Source: an uncultured Clostridia bacterium (GTDB taxonomy: Bacteria; Bacillota; Clostridia; Christensenellales; Aristaeellaceae). Taken from it: DNA of 17,269 nt. Below the pieces are notes generated by a model. The model searched no databases. It was not told where the DNA came from and saw only the letters and a program-made list of their open reading frames with translations. The stretch covers positions 1-17,269 of the forward strand of contig CAKTUS010000053.1 in the NCBI GenBank assembly GCA_934621485.1. The letters run 5' to 3'. Positions 7,170 to 14,485 of the stretch are shown one piece after another; position 1 is the first letter of the stretch; every line of letters starts with the position of its first letter. The position numbers were made by a program, and so were the translations under genes.

Positions 7170-8030
7170 CTAGCGCGCCTGTTGATACACGTACCAATCG
7201 TCGCCGTCCGTCTCCATCACCACATCGCCTTCGCCGGACAGAAACACGGGAATCCCGCGGCTTTCGGCCTGCACCAGGGAGGCGTGGGCCTTGGAGCGAA
7301 TATTGGTCATCAAAATGCACTCCGGGTCTACGGCTTTCAAAAAGCCCACGGTCATGGCCGTTACCCCGTGGTGGGGCGATTTCACAATGTCTGCCTTCAG
7401 CACGCCCTCGGGCAGGTTCTGCGTAAGCCAGGTCTGGGTTTTGCCGATAATGTCGGCCGTCAGCAGCAGCACCGCGTCCCCAAACTGCACCCGGGTTACC
7501 AGGGACCGGCCGTTGGTGGTGTCGCTTTCGTCGTTGCGGTACAGGGTCAGCACCGCTTCGCCCAAAAGCAGCTCGTCTCCGCTTTTTACCTGCCGGATGG
7601 GAATCCCGTTGCGGCGGGCCTGGGCCAGGGTATTGGCATGGCGGGTAATGATTTTTTCGGCATAATCGGTATAGGGGTGCAGATATTCGCCGGCGGAAAA
7701 GCCATAGCGCATCAGCCAGTACAGGCCGGAAATATGATCCTCGTGATAGTGGGTGTTCAGCAAATACTTGAATTGGGTAATACCCTTGGCCTCCACCGCG
7801 TTTTTCAGGTATTCGCGAAAGGGCTCGCTGCCGCCGTCAATCATCATGCTTTCTCCGCCGCACTCCAAAAGCAGGCAGTCGCTCTGGGCGGTGTTCAGGG
7901 CGGTGAGACGCAGAAGCGGGCACTGATACCAGTTATCCCTGGGCTGCTCATAGTAAACCTGGGCGCTTGCGCGAAATGCGCACAGCGCCAGCAACAAAGC
8001 CAGCGCTGTAAAAAACGAGCGTTTTTTCAT
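7170..8030 (-). CDS. Secreted metallo-beta-lactamase-fold hydrolase (ComEC C-terminal-like)
   Basis: The product has 286 residues. A signal peptide with a Lys/Arg start and hydrophobic core appears to be cut after about residue 23 (ASA). The metallo-beta-lactamase motif THYHEDH (93-99) gives the HxHxDH metal site. Asp193 in TADI and the SPHHG segment (218-222) are further metal-site positions. The proportions resemble ComEC/Rec2 C-terminal-type MBL proteins, which are often secreted and of uncertain substrate (nucleic acid or phosphoester). The start ATG at 8030 shares one base with the rapZ stop (TAATG), so translation is probably coupled, and upstream in-frame extension would run inside rapZ. 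It is the last gene of the murB-rapZ operon. The fold is confident; the substrate is unknown. Confidence 0.9.
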   Translation of the reverse strand: MKKRSFFTALALLLALCAFRASAQVYYEQPRDNWYQCPLLRLTALNTAQSDCLLLECGGESMMIDGGSEPFREYLKNAVEAKGITQFKYLLNTHYHEDHISGLYWLMRYGFSAGEYLHPYTDYAEKIITRHANTLAQARRNGIPIRQVKSGDELLLGEAVLTLYRNDESDTTNGRSLVTRVQFGDAVLLLTADIIGKTQTWLTQNLPEGVLKADIVKSPHHGVTAMTVGFLKAVDPECILMTNIRSKAHASLVQAESRGIPVFLSGEGDVVMETDGDDWYVYQQAR

Positions 8031-8941
8031 TACGGTTCGCCCTTTTGGTAGTCGCTGCGGCTTTCCCAATGGGCCTGCTCCAGGGCCACGTCCCGGTGGT
8101 TTACCGTGGTGCGGTAGCCCAGGGCGGAAAGCTGCTCGCTGACGTACTGGGCAATGGCCACGCTGCGGTGCGCGCCGCCGGTGCAGCCGATGGCGATGAC
8201 CAGCCGGTGTTTGCCCTCGTTGATGTAATTGGGCAGCAAAAAGGCCAGCATGTCCATGCACTTTTTCAAAAATTCCTGGGTTACCGGGTGGCCCAGTACA
8301 AAGTCACGCACATCCTGGTCCAATCCGGTGTGGCTGCCCAATTCGGGAATGTAAAAGGGATTTGGCAAAAAGCGCACGTCGAACACCAAGTCGCCTTCCC
8401 GGGGAATTCCCCGTTTGAAGCCGAAGCTGAGAATTTCCACCCGCAGGGAGGGCTGAGCGTCCGCCCCCTGCACAATGCCGCTCAGCAGCCGCTGAAACGC
8501 TCTGGGCCGCAGGCCCGTGGTATCAATCAGGTGGTTGGCGGTTTCCCGCAGGGGCTGCAGGCGGTTGCGTTCCTCGCGAATGGCCTCCTGCAGGGTGAGG
8601 CCCTCGGCACTCAGGGGGTGATCCCGCCGGGTTTCCTTGTAGCGGTTCACCAATACCTCGTCCGAGGCTTCAATAAACAGCGTATCAATCTGGAAGCCCA
8701 CCAGCCGCGCCTCGTCAATCATGCGGGTAACGGCCTTCGCGTCGAAAAACTCGCCGCTGCGCACATCCGCCGCAATGGCCACCATCGGGTTATGCAGGCT
8801 GGCGTTTTGGCACGCCTCCATAAAGGGCACCAGCATCATGGGGGGCAGGTTGTCCACGCAAAGAGCGCCCAGATCCTCCAGGTGCCGAATGGCCACGGTT
8901 TTGCCCGCGCCGCTCATGCCCGTTAAAATCAAAAAGTGCAT
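8030..8941 (-). CDS. rapZ: RNase adapter / nucleotide-binding protein RapZ (YvcJ)
   Basis: The product has 303 residues, a normal RapZ length. Walker A is at 8-15 (GMSGAGKT), followed by the family VDNLPP motif at 29-34. The C-terminal domain carries FDVRFLPNPFY (187-197) and IAIGCTGGAHRSV (249-261). In enterobacteria RapZ binds small RNAs and guides RNase E to control glucosamine-6-phosphate synthase. In Gram-positives YvcJ binds and hydrolyses nucleotides and its role is less clear. AAGGA lies upstream of the ATG. It follows murB by 27 bp, a common Bacillota arrangement. Usually yvcK and whiA come next; here an MBL-fold gene follows instead. Confidence 0.97.
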   Translation of the reverse strand: MHFLILTGMSGAGKTVAIRHLEDLGALCVDNLPPMMLVPFMEACQNASLHNPMVAIAADVRSGEFFDAKAVTRMIDEARLVGFQIDTLFIEASDEVLVNRYKETRRDHPLSAEGLTLQEAIREERNRLQPLRETANHLIDTTGLRPRAFQRLLSGIVQGADAQPSLRVEILSFGFKRGIPREGDLVFDVRFLPNPFYIPELGSHTGLDQDVRDFVLGHPVTQEFLKKCMDMLAFLLPNYINEGKHRLVIAIGCTGGAHRSVAIAQYVSEQLSALGYRTTVNHRDVALEQAHWESRSDYQKGEP

Positions 8942-8968
8942 TGAGGGTTCCTTCTTTCGTAGAATGAA

Positions 8969-9922
8969 TCACAGAGCTGTTGCGGGACTCTCCTTGCCGA
9001 TGACGCGCACCTCCGGCTCCAGCCGCACCCCGGTTTGCCGCAAAACTTCGTTTTGCACATGAGCAATCAGGGCCAGGTAATCGGCGGCGGTGCCGTTCCG
9101 GTCGTTTACCAGAAAGCCCGCGTGCAGCGTAGACACGCTGGCCCCTCCGATACGCGCCCCTTTAAGCCCGCACTGGTCGATGAGCGTGCCCGCAAAGTGT
9201 CCCTGCGGCCGTTTGAAGGTGCTGCCGCAGCTGGGCTGGGAAAGGGGCTGCTTTTCCTTGCGGCGCATGGCAAAGTCCCGCATTGTGGCGCGAATGGCGT
9301 CCGGGTCGCCTGGGGTCAGGCAAACCGTTACGGAAGTTGCCGCGCAGGGCGGCGGCAGCTGGCTCAGCCGGCTGCTTCGGTAGCCAAAAGCCATTTCTTC
9401 GTTGGTAAACGTCATGGCTTCGCCCTTTTCGTTCATCAGGGTTACGCCGGAAACCACATCCTTCATTTCTCCGCCATAGGCCCCGGCGTTCATATACGCC
9501 GCGCCCCCCACCGTGCCGGGAATCCCGGCGGCAAATTCCAGGCCGGTCAGGCCGTGGGTCAACGCCGCGCCCGCCAGCTTTTGCAGGCTTGCGCCCGCCT
9601 GGGCCGTGATGGCAACGCGGCCATCCGGCAGGGAAACCGGGTCGCTGATGTGGGCAAACAGGCTGCCAATATGCACAACCAGGCCGTCAATGCCGCCGTC
9701 CAGCACCAGCAGATTGCTGCCGTTGCCCAGTACGGTGACCGGCGTTTGCCTTTGGCGGGCGATGCGCAGGGCGGCGCTGAGCTGCTCCAGGGAGGTAATC
9801 TCCACCAGCACCTGGGCCGGCCCACCCAGGCGAAGGGTGGTATAGCGGCTCATGGGCGCGTTTTCAAGCACCTGCTTTTGAGGAAAAACACTAAGAAGCT
9901 CGCTTTGCAGGCTGTCCGTCAT
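8969..9922 (-). CDS. murB: UDP-N-acetylenolpyruvoylglucosamine reductase
   Basis: The product has 317 residues. MurB reduces UDP-GlcNAc-enolpyruvate to UDP-MurNAc with NADPH and bound FAD, in cytoplasmic peptidoglycan precursor synthesis. Visible motifs are FAD-binding GNGSN (66-70) and GIPGTVGGA (133-141), then YRSSR (181-185) and GSTFKRP (233-239, with the catalytic Ser234). The C-terminal LEPEVRVIG (301-309) supplies the catalytic Glu304. The short loop around the YRSSR motif fits the type II form usual in Gram-positives. The ATG at 9922 is preferred over an in-frame start at 10030 because the promoter -10 box lies at 9960-9965, and AGGGGAGA precedes this ATG. It is the first gene of a murB-rapZ-MBL operon. 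Confidence 0.97.
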   Translation of the reverse strand: MTDSLQSELLSVFPQKQVLENAPMSRYTTLRLGGPAQVLVEITSLEQLSAALRIARQRQTPVTVLGNGSNLLVLDGGIDGLVVHIGSLFAHISDPVSLPDGRVAITAQAGASLQKLAGAALTHGLTGLEFAAGIPGTVGGAAYMNAGAYGGEMKDVVSGVTLMNEKGEAMTFTNEEMAFGYRSSRLSQLPPPCAATSVTVCLTPGDPDAIRATMRDFAMRRKEKQPLSQPSCGSTFKRPQGHFAGTLIDQCGLKGARIGGASVSTLHAGFLVNDRNGTAADYLALIAHVQNEVLRQTGVRLEPEVRVIGKESPATAL

Positions 9923-9959
9923 GCCCCGTTCTCCCCTTTCCGAAAAACCTGTCGAAAAA

Positions 9960-9988
9960 ATTGTATCGCACTTCGGTTGCGATGTCAA
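9960..9988 (-). promoter_or_regulatory. Strong sigma-A promoter of murB-rapZ-MBL operon
   Basis: On the minus strand TTGACA (9988-9983) and TACAAT (9965-9960) are separated by 17 bp. The -35 box is exact consensus and the -10 box has one mismatch. The transcript would start near 9953, giving a leader of about 30 nt. Confidence 0.88.
9965..9983. promoter_or_regulatory. Inverted repeat filling the murB promoter spacer, possible operator
   Basis: ATCGCA (9965-9970) and TGCGAT (9978-9983) form a 6-bp inverted repeat with a 7-bp centre. They occupy almost exactly the spacer between the -35 and -10 boxes of the murB promoter. A dimeric regulator could bind there and block or remodel the promoter. 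No known regulator matches were recognised. Confidence 0.4.
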
Positions 9989-10142
9989 AGGCAAGTGCGG
10001 GATATTGTATGCTCTTTTCCCCAAAACCATACGAAAAGACGGATTTTCACCCAGGGCGGCAGCCGCCCGAATTTTGGCGGCGCATCAAACGATGGAGTGA
10101 AATTTCTAAGTTGCAGCTTCGAAAAAATGAAACTCGCCCATT

Positions 10143-10158
10143 CGCATTGGTCAATGCG
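10143..10158. promoter_or_regulatory. Palindrome in the murB-galM divergent region, possible operator
   Basis: CGCATTG (10143-10149) and CAATGCG (10152-10158) form a 7-bp inverted repeat with a 2-bp centre. It is about 66 bp upstream of the plus-strand -35 box of the aldose 1-epimerase promoter. Symmetry of this kind is typical of dimer binding sites, but no regulator gene is nearby. Confidence 0.35.
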
Positions 10159-10160
10159 GC

Positions 10161-10190
10161 GCATGCGCCTTCAACTTCTTTGAAGCATGC
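10161..10190. other. Nested inverted repeat in the murB-galM divergent region
   Basis: An inner 6-bp stem is formed by CTTCAA (10169-10174) and TTGAAG (10180-10185), with a 5-nt loop. An outer stem is formed by GCATG (10161-10165) and CATGC (10186-10190), with a 3-nt bulge on one side. A further 7-bp inverted repeat (GGGCGGC/GCCGCCC) lies at 10054-10068. No gene is present in 9989-10223. The stretch holds only these symmetric elements. Confidence 0.4.
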
Positions 10191-10223
10191 CGTAAATGCG
10201 GTTGCGCGGTTTTCACCGGCGGC

Positions 10224-10252
10224 TTGACCCGCTCGGCAAAAAGGGTTACAAT
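10224..10252 (+). promoter_or_regulatory. Sigma-A promoter of the galM-DUF2804 operon
   Basis: TTGACC (10224-10229) and TACAAT (10247-10252) are separated by 17 bp. Each box has one mismatch to consensus. The transcript would start near 10259, giving a leader of about 47 nt. Confidence 0.82.
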
Positions 10253-10287
10253 GCTTTGCAGAACCGTACGGGCATGCAAAAACAATC

Positions 10288-10300
10288 AAGGAGGCTCCTT
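10288..10300 (+). promoter_or_regulatory. Ribosome binding site of galM inside a palindrome
   Basis: AAGGAGG (10288-10294) is the ribosome binding site for the ATG at 10306, with a long spacing of 11 nt. It is embedded in a symmetric sequence, AAGGAG and CTCCTT around one G. This could fold on itself or pair between transcripts, and so could limit access. Confidence 0.6.
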
Positions 10301-10305
10301 TGTAA

Positions 10306-11358
10306 ATGAGCATTACGTCCAGACCCTTTGGCCACACGGCCGCCGGCGAGGCGGTTACGGAATACACCATTACCAACGCCAGCGGCGCCAGCGTTTCCAT
10401 CATGGATTTTGGCGGAGCCATTAACCGGCTTCTGGTGCCGGACCGGCAAGGCCGTCTGGGCGACGTGAACCTGTCTTACGACCGGGACATCGCCACCTTT
10501 GAGGCTCCCGGCAACGGCAACCTGGGCGCCCTCATCGGCCGCTACGGCAACCGCATCGGCGGGGCCAGCTTTGAGCTGGAGGGCAAAACCCATACGCTGG
10601 CCAAAAATGACGGGGAAAACAGCCTGCACGGCGGAAGCGTGGGCTACAATCACCGCATGTGGCAGGCCCAGCCCCTGGAGCCGGACACCCTGCGGCTGAC
10701 CCTGACAAGCCCGGACGGCGAGGAGGGCTTCCCCGGCACGGTGCACATCACCGTGGACTACACCTTCGACAATGCAAACGCGCTGCGCATCCACTACCGG
10801 GCCGACACCGATCAGCCTACCCTGATCAACCTGACCAATCATGCCTATTTCAACCTGAACGGCCACGACGGCGAGGACATTCGCAACCACGAGCTGGTCA
10901 TCCATGCCGACTGCATCACCCAGGTGCGGCCTGGACTGATTCCCACCGGACGGCTGATTCCTTCGGACCAGACGGTATACGGCTTCACCACCCCCACCCC
11001 CATCGGCCAGGTGCTGGCCCATGTGGAGGACGACCCGGAGCTGAAGGCCGCCGGCGGCGTGGACTTTAACTACTGCGCCGGGCGCGACCGGGAAACCAAG
11101 GTGATTGCCACACTGTATTCTCCCAAAACCGGCCGCGTGATGGACGTGATTACCGACCAGCCCGGCGTGCAGTGCTACACCTCCCAGTTCCTGGACAGGC
11201 CCGGCAAGGACGGCGTGCATTACCATCCCTTCCAGGGCGTGTGTCTGGAAACCCAGCATTATCCGGACAGCATCCATCACCCCCATTTCCCCAGCGTGGT
11301 GGTGCGGCCGCAGGACACCTACGACACCTTTACCACCTACCGCTTCAGCGTGCGCTGA
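10306..11358 (+). CDS. galM: Aldose 1-epimerase (mutarotase)
   Basis: The product has 350 residues, the usual GalM length. It interconverts alpha and beta anomers of aldoses such as galactose and glucose in the cytoplasm, feeding the Leloir pathway. Family motifs are intact: GRYGNRI (78-84), ENSLHGG (104-110, His108), TNHAYFNL (177-184, catalytic acid His179), Asp253 in GVDFNY (substrate binding) and LETQHYPDS (314-322, catalytic base Glu315). No signal peptide is present. AAGGAGG lies 11 nt upstream of the ATG. A good promoter precedes it. It is the first gene of a two-gene operon; no other Leloir gene lies in the window. Confidence 0.96.
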   Translation: MSITSRPFGHTAAGEAVTEYTITNASGASVSIMDFGGAINRLLVPDRQGRLGDVNLSYDRDIATFEAPGNGNLGALIGRYGNRIGGASFELEGKTHTLAKNDGENSLHGGSVGYNHRMWQAQPLEPDTLRLTLTSPDGEEGFPGTVHITVDYTFDNANALRIHYRADTDQPTLINLTNHAYFNLNGHDGEDIRNHELVIHADCITQVRPGLIPTGRLIPSDQTVYGFTTPTPIGQVLAHVEDDPELKAAGGVDFNYCAGRDRETKVIATLYSPKTGRVMDVITDQPGVQCYTSQFLDRPGKDGVHYHPFQGVCLETQHYPDSIHHPHFPSVVVRPQDTYDTFTTYRFSVR

Positions 11359-11373
11359 GGAAAGGAAGCTCCC

Positions 11374-12417
11374 ATGCCATACGAAAGCCAAAAACAGCTG
11401 ACTCCCGGCGACCTGCTGGATGAAAAGGGTATGCTGCGCCAGGCAGGCTACGCCACATCCCTGGTGCGCCGCTATGATCGCTCGGCCATCGGCGCAAGCG
11501 GACTGCGCATCAAGGAATGGGATTATTACTGCATCACCTGCGGCGGCGTGGCGCTGGCCCTGACCATTGCGGATAACAGCTACATGGGCCTGGACAGCGT
11601 AAGCCTGCTGGATTTGAATGCGGGCTTTCAGCACACCTGGAGCGCCATGCGCCTGCTGCCCATGGGTAAAACCCGGCTGCCCGGCGACAGCAGCCGGGGA
11701 AACGTGGTTATGGAGCGACCCCAATACGCTCTGCGCTTTGAAAACGACGGCCAAACCCGGGTGCTTACCGTGCGGGTGAACAACTTCCGGGACGGAAAGC
11801 CGCTTACGGCGCACATGGAGCTGACCGAGCCGCCCCGGGACAGCATGGTCATTGCCACGCCCTTTACGGGGAAGCCCAAGGCGTTTTACTACAACCAGAA
11901 AATCAACTGTCTCAAGGCCGAGGGCGACATTTCCTTCAACGGCCGTACCTACCTGTTCGACAAACACAGCGCCACGGCGGTGCTGGACTGGGGCCGGGGA
12001 GTGTGGACCTACGCCAACACCTGGTACTGGGGAAGCGCCAGCGGCTATGTGCACGGCGCGCCCTTTGGCATGAACCTGGGCTACGGCTTTGGCGATACCT
12101 CCGCCGCTACCGAAAACATGCTGTTCTACAAGGGCGTCGCTCACAAGCTGGAGCATGTGGATTTTGGAATTCCCAAAACGCCGGACGGCAAGGATGATTT
12201 GATGTCGCCCTGGCATGTAACGGACAATCACGGCCGGCTGGACCTGACCTTTACCCCGGTAATGGACCGGGCGGCTCTGACGAGCGCCCTGGTTATTGAG
12301 AGCGACCAGCATCAGGTATTTGGTTATTACGAGGGCAAGGCGGTTTTGGACGACGGCACGGCGGTGCATGTAAGCCGCATGCTGGGCTTTGCCGAAAAGG
12401 TGCGCAACCGCTGGTAG
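11374..12417 (+). CDS. DUF2804 domain protein
   Basis: The product has 347 residues. It is recognised as the DUF2804 family by the conserved aromatic block at about 205-224 (DWGRGVWTYANTWYWGSASG) and the overall length. The family has no settled function. The fold is expected to be beta-rich, and no signal peptide or membrane helix is visible. AGGAAAGGAAG precedes the ATG. It starts 15 bp after the galM stop and is surely cotranscribed with it, hinting at a role near sugar metabolism; this is inference only. Confidence 0.9.
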   Translation: MPYESQKQLTPGDLLDEKGMLRQAGYATSLVRRYDRSAIGASGLRIKEWDYYCITCGGVALALTIADNSYMGLDSVSLLDLNAGFQHTWSAMRLLPMGKTRLPGDSSRGNVVMERPQYALRFENDGQTRVLTVRVNNFRDGKPLTAHMELTEPPRDSMVIATPFTGKPKAFYYNQKINCLKAEGDISFNGRTYLFDKHSATAVLDWGRGVWTYANTWYWGSASGYVHGAPFGMNLGYGFGDTSAATENMLFYKGVAHKLEHVDFGIPKTPDGKDDLMSPWHVTDNHGRLDLTFTPVMDRAALTSALVIESDQHQVFGYYEGKAVLDDGTAVHVSRMLGFAEKVRNRW

Positions 12418-12639
12418 ACAAGCCCGCCGGCAATTTGCTTCGCCCCTGGCAGGGCTTGGTATCGGCAAGGGATGCTGCATTGCGAAAAACGCCGTCTCCG
12501 CAAACCGCCGGAGCGTAAGCCTTTCCAGCGCTTCTTTTCTCGTGGTTTTTGAAAGGCCATTCGTCCTTTTCTGCCCGGCAATTTGCAGGCGAGCCGCAGG
12601 GGCTCTTTGGGAAAAGGAGGCTTTTTCAATGCTCTAAGC

Positions 12640-12656
12640 CTTGCTGTGCAAGGCTC
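12640..12656 (+). other. Small hairpin before module A copy 3
   Basis: GCCTTGC and GCAAGGC form a 7-bp stem with a 3-nt loop (12640-12656). A similar sequence with GCCTTGC and GTAAGGC recurs at about 12872-12888, making a loose direct repeat that flanks module A copy 3 and module C copy 2. The stretch 12418-12639 contains no gene and no clear terminator, only GC-rich sequence with a weak AAGCCC/GGGCTT long-loop pairing just after the DUF2804 stop. Confidence 0.4.
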
Positions 12657-12663
12657 AGGCAGC

Positions 12664-12750
12664 CAAGAAGGGGGCACTGCCTCCTGCCGGGGTTTTAGGG
12701 GCGGAGCCCCTAAGCCTTGTACCACAACGCTTTTTCTGCGAACCGGCGTG
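12664..12750 (+). repeat. Intergenic repeat module A, copy 3 (most diverged)
   Basis: The first hairpin is GAAGGGGGC (12667-12675) with GCCTCCTGC (12679-12687), which contains one mismatch and one wobble. The second, TTAGGGGC (12695-12702) with GCCCCTAA (12706-12713), is intact. The tail GCCTTGTACC then CGCTTTTTCTGCGAACCGGCG matches the other copies. It lies downstream of the galM-DUF2804 operon in the same direction. Confidence 0.88.
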
Positions 12751-12795
12751 GCGATGTTTGCGAGAGCGCGCTCTCCTGTAGGGGGCGACAGCCTG

Positions 12796-12866
12796 AAGCT
12801 GGCCTGACGGCAGGCTTTTACGCTTTGCCTACTCGCCTGCGGCTGGCCGGGCGGCAAAGCGCATAA
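12796..12866 (-). repeat. Intergenic repeat module C, copy 2
   Basis: On the minus strand this repeats 111-196. The stem is CGCTTTGCC with GGCAAAGCG (12853-12861 and 12821-12829). It lacks two bases in each arm relative to copy 1, and both losses match. The GCCGCAGG loop core and the trailing block GCCGTCAGGCCAGCTT (12811-12796) are shared. Confidence 0.75.
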
Positions 12867-12927
12867 GGAAAGCCTTGCTGCGTAAGGCTGCAAAGCCCGG
12901 CGTTCACACCGCCGGGTTCGGAATGAA

Positions 12928-12969
12928 AATCGGAGGGCCGCGGCCCTCCGATTATTCTATCCTTTTTTT
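12928..12969 (+). terminator. Perfect GC-rich palindrome with T-run, likely bidirectional terminator
   Basis: The arms AATCGGAGGGCCG (12928-12940) and CGGCCCTCCGATT (12941-12953) are exact reverse complements. Seven T residues follow on the plus strand at 12963-12969, and TTTT follows the stem directly on the minus strand. It lies between two convergent operons, where a shared terminator is expected. The 9-nt gap before the plus-strand T-run is longer than ideal. Confidence 0.6.
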
Positions 12970-13166
12970 CGACAGCCTGAAACCCCGGATTGAGATGAGG
13001 TTCAGGAAAGGGGAAAGCGATTCGTCAACCCCTGTTCAGCTAAGCAGATCATCATCCTGTGCAGCACTGTATATAGAAGGCTTCAGCTGCTTTATCAGCG
13101 GTAGGGCAAAAGGCAAACTCTCAGAGCGCGTGCGCGCTGCCTCTCTTGTGCCCTTACGGGGCTTAG

Positions 13167-13202
13167 GCATACCTCCGGCTTCACCGCCGGGCATGCTTTT
13201 TT
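13167..13202 (+). terminator. Plus-strand hairpin terminator abutting the C_GCAxxG gene
   Basis: An imperfect stem pairs GCAT-CC-CCGGC (13167-13179) with GCCGGGCATGC (13186-13196) around TTCACC, with one mismatch and one bulge. A run of six T follows directly at 13197-13202. It would stop plus-strand reads just before they run antisense into the minus-strand gene whose stop codon is at 13201. The stretch 12970-13166 has no gene. Confidence 0.55.
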
Positions 13203-13653
13203 ACAGTTCCTCGTCATTCAGCGCGTCGGCCAGCAGCCCGGCGCAGGCTTCCACATAACGGCAGCAGGGCCGCCGGGGACAATAGCCCTCTTTACCTGCG
13301 GCGGCCGCGGCATAGGCTTTGGGCTTTAGCTCCTTGCAAAGCCAGCTGCCAAACGCATCGTCAAATTGCAGCATCAACCTCTTCACCCCCGCGTAGGTAT
13401 CCGCTTTGGAGCGCGGGTCCTCCGGGTCGTCATAGCCCCGTAACCGGCCATAAACCAGAACCATGCCGCTCACCGCGCCGCAGGTTTGGCCCAAGCCGCC
13501 CAGGCCGCCGCCCAGCCCGCTGGCCAGGAGAAGCGCTTCGCTTTCCTTCAGCCCCGCTTCCGCTGCAAAAGCGGCAACCACTGCTTGCGCACAGTTGTAG
13601 CCCTGCCGAAAATACTCTCCGGCTAACGCTGTTTTGGCTTGTGAATCCATCAT
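13201..13653 (-). CDS. C_GCAxxG_C_C family redox-type protein
   Basis: The product has 150 residues. The family is defined by spaced cysteines. Here Cys21 is in GYNCAQAV, Cys58 in QTCGAVSGMVLVYG, Cys106 in SWLCKEL and Cys130/131 in PRRPCC, with extra cysteines at 125 and 137. The family is described as probable redox proteins, likely binding metal or using disulfides; no specific reaction is established. A glycine-rich stretch (46-55) precedes the second cysteine. The start ATG at 13653 has GAGG just upstream. The gene is 7 bp past the mrp stop, making it the last gene of a kinase-DUF3842-mrp operon. That link to a Fe-S carrier fits a redox or metal role, as inference. Confidence 0.88.
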   Translation of the reverse strand: MMDSQAKTALAGEYFRQGYNCAQAVVAAFAAEAGLKESEALLLASGLGGGLGGLGQTCGAVSGMVLVYGRLRGYDDPEDPRSKADTYAGVKRLMLQFDDAFGSWLCKELKPKAYAAAAAGKEGYCPRRPCCRYVEACAGLLADALNDEEL

Positions 13654-13660
13654 AGCCGCC

Positions 13661-14485
13661 TCACAGGTCGCAAAGCGCGTCGGCAATCTTGTCCAGCCAA
13701 TCGCCGTTAAACAGCTCAATCAGGCCCTTGTCCGTGCTGCCGGCCAGCTTGGCGTCCATGGGCAGGCGCGCGGTCAGGGGAATGTTGTACTTTTGGGCCA
13801 TTTCATCCACATGGCTTTTGCCGAACAGCTCAAAGGGCTTGCCGCAATCCGGGCAAACGGCGTAGGACATGTTTTCCACCAGCGCCAGCACGGGAATGTC
13901 CATCATGCCGGCCATCTTCAGCGCCTTTTCCACAATCATTTCCACCAACTGCTGGGGGGTGGATACCAGCACCACGCCATCCACGGGGATGGACTGAAAC
14001 ACGGTGAGCATCACGTCGCCGGTTCCCGGAGGCATATCGATAAACAGAATATCCTTGTCGCCCCAGATCACATCCGTCCAGAACTGGGTGACCGCGCCGG
14101 CGATAACCGGGCCGCGCCACACCACGGGGTCGGAATCATTTTCCAAAAGCAGGTTCAGGCTCATTACGTCAACGCCGGTTTTGGAGCGCACGGGGTACAC
14201 GCCCTCCTCGCTGCCCATGGCCCTTTCAGTGAGGCCGAAAGCCTTGGGAATGGAGGGGCCGGTAATGTCGGCGTCCAGGATGCCCACCTTCAGGCCGCGG
14301 CGCTGAGCCAGCACGGCCAGCAGGGCGGTCACCAGGCTTTTGCCTACGCCGCCCTTGCCGGAGCATACGCCGATGATCTTTTTAATGTGGGAAAGCTCAT
14401 GGGGCTTTTGCAGCAGGCTTTCCGGTTCGGTACGCTCGCCGCAGCTCTGCCCGCAGGTGGAGCAATCATGGGTACATTCGCTCAT
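13661..14485 (-). CDS. Mrp/ApbC/NBP35-type Fe-S carrier ATPase
   Basis: The product has 274 residues. It carries a deviant Walker A (GKGGVGKS, 43-50), the ILDADITGPSIP segment (69-80), the IDMPPGTGD motif (149-157) and the CPDC pair (Cys211, Cys214) that bridges a transferable 4Fe-4S cluster in the dimer. An N-terminal cysteine cluster (Cys4, 8, 11, 15) is like the short cysteine-rich tails of many clostridial members. These proteins bind and deliver Fe-S clusters in the cytoplasm. The ATG at 14485 overlaps the DUF3842 stop by 4 bp (ATGA), so an upstream in-frame start at 14530 is rejected. A start with AAAGGA upstream supports this. Function as Fe-S carrier is by family; the client is unknown. 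Confidence 0.95.
   Translation of the reverse strand: MSECTHDCSTCGQSCGERTEPESLLQKPHELSHIKKIIGVCSGKGGVGKSLVTALLAVLAQRRGLKVGILDADITGPSIPKAFGLTERAMGSEEGVYPVRSKTGVDVMSLNLLLENDSDPVVWRGPVIAGAVTQFWTDVIWGDKDILFIDMPPGTGDVMLTVFQSIPVDGVVLVSTPQQLVEMIVEKALKMAGMMDIPVLALVENMSYAVCPDCGKPFELFGKSHVDEMAQKYNIPLTARLPMDAKLAGSTDKGLIELFNGDWLDKIADALCDL

Noticed and set aside
10246..12480. 744-residue minus-strand open frame
   Set aside because: It is antisense to the confident galM and DUF2804 genes and crosses their promoter.
12327..12893. 188-residue minus-strand open frame in the convergent gap
   Set aside because: It runs through module A and module C repeats, overlaps the 3' end of the DUF2804 gene and has no domain signal. 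It is open only because the repeats are GC-rich.
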